32,041 bases of DNA from Cylindrobasidium torrendii FP15055 ss-10 (lineage: Eukaryota; Basidiomycota; Agaricomycetes; Agaricales; Physalacriaceae): positions 1-32,041 of the forward strand of contig KN880694.1 of assembly GCA_000934385.1 (NCBI GenBank), written 5' to 3'. Both the position numbers and the translations under genes were made by a program. Shown here in pieces: positions 31,878-32,041 of this stretch; within the stretch, counting starts at the first letter, position 1, and each line of letters opens with the position of its first letter. Below the pieces are notes generated by a model. That model had not been told where the DNA came from. It saw only the letters and a program-made list of their open reading frames with translations, and made no database searches.

Positions 31878-32041
31878 ATAAACGTACAAAAGTGACATGG
31901 TGCTAATTCGTTAGAGGTCCAGTTCATATTGTCATATAACTTCTTCCATTATTGCTGTTTGCAAAATAGTTGGCGAGATCGGGGCGCGATCAAAAAATCG
32001 TGATTTCGAGCTCGATCTTCCGCGAGCGATAGCGCTGCGAG

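Larger units (their letters stand above)
30830..32041. other. Upstream region of the kinase gene
   Basis: No gene was recognised. Two similar palindromes occur, CAGTGTTGG-G-CCAACACTG at 31629-31647 and CGTGTTG-T-CAACACG at 31863-31877. A third, ATCAAAT-CA-ATTTGAT, lies near 31584-31599. The last 65 bases are dense in short self-complementary GATC/CGCGAG motifs and may begin a repeat that continues beyond the window. Confidence 0.4.

Overview
This window is nuclear DNA of a filamentous fungus, most likely a mushroom-type basidiomycete (Agaricomycetes). The evidence is eight protein-coding genes cut by about 71 very short introns (mostly 43-60 nt, donors GTRNGY, acceptors YAG), micro-exons of 19-30 nt, and fungus-specific families: a Ppo-type fatty-acid dioxygenase, a Ste20 kinase, Tel1, and fungal GH28 and GH43 enzymes. 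No CRISPR, operon, phage or tRNA signal was seen. All gene models were spliced by hand, with reading phase checked at every junction. Exon ends are predictions without transcript support.

Layout, left to right. (1) 544-2078 (+): secreted GH43 arabinan-degrading enzyme with a TATA box. (2) 3760-5289 (+): DUF676-type alpha/beta-hydrolase lipase resembling yeast lipid-droplet phospholipase Lpl1/Rog1. (3) 5784-6613 (+): conserved-looking short coiled-coil, proline-rich protein of unknown function. (4) 6857-16294 (+): complete TEL1/ATM checkpoint kinase of about 3008 residues. (5) a 2.1-kb gap holding a 252-bp non-autonomous transposon (MITE) with Tc1/mariner-like ends and TA target duplications. 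(6) 18377-20667 (+): MFS sugar or polyol transporter. (7) 21218-23059 (+): secreted GH28 pectinase. (8) 23515-27633 (+): Ppo/linoleate-diol-synthase-like dioxygenase with an intact dioxygenase site but a shortened P450 half. (9) 28622-30829 (-): Ste20-type PAK kinase, convergent with the dioxygenase gene.

How the genes relate. The GH43 enzyme, GH28 enzyme and MFS transporter form a loose set for pectin: side-chain trimming, backbone cleavage and uptake of released sugar. The transporter and GH28 genes are direct neighbours on the same strand. TEL1 (DNA damage and telomere signalling), the lipase (neutral-lipid or phospholipid turnover), the Ppo enzyme (oxylipin signals that govern development) and Ste20 (Cdc42-dependent polarity and MAPK signalling) are core or signalling genes with no visible shared regulation. 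The strongest unusual observations are the MITE and the internally shortened, motif-depleted P450 domain of the Ppo protein.
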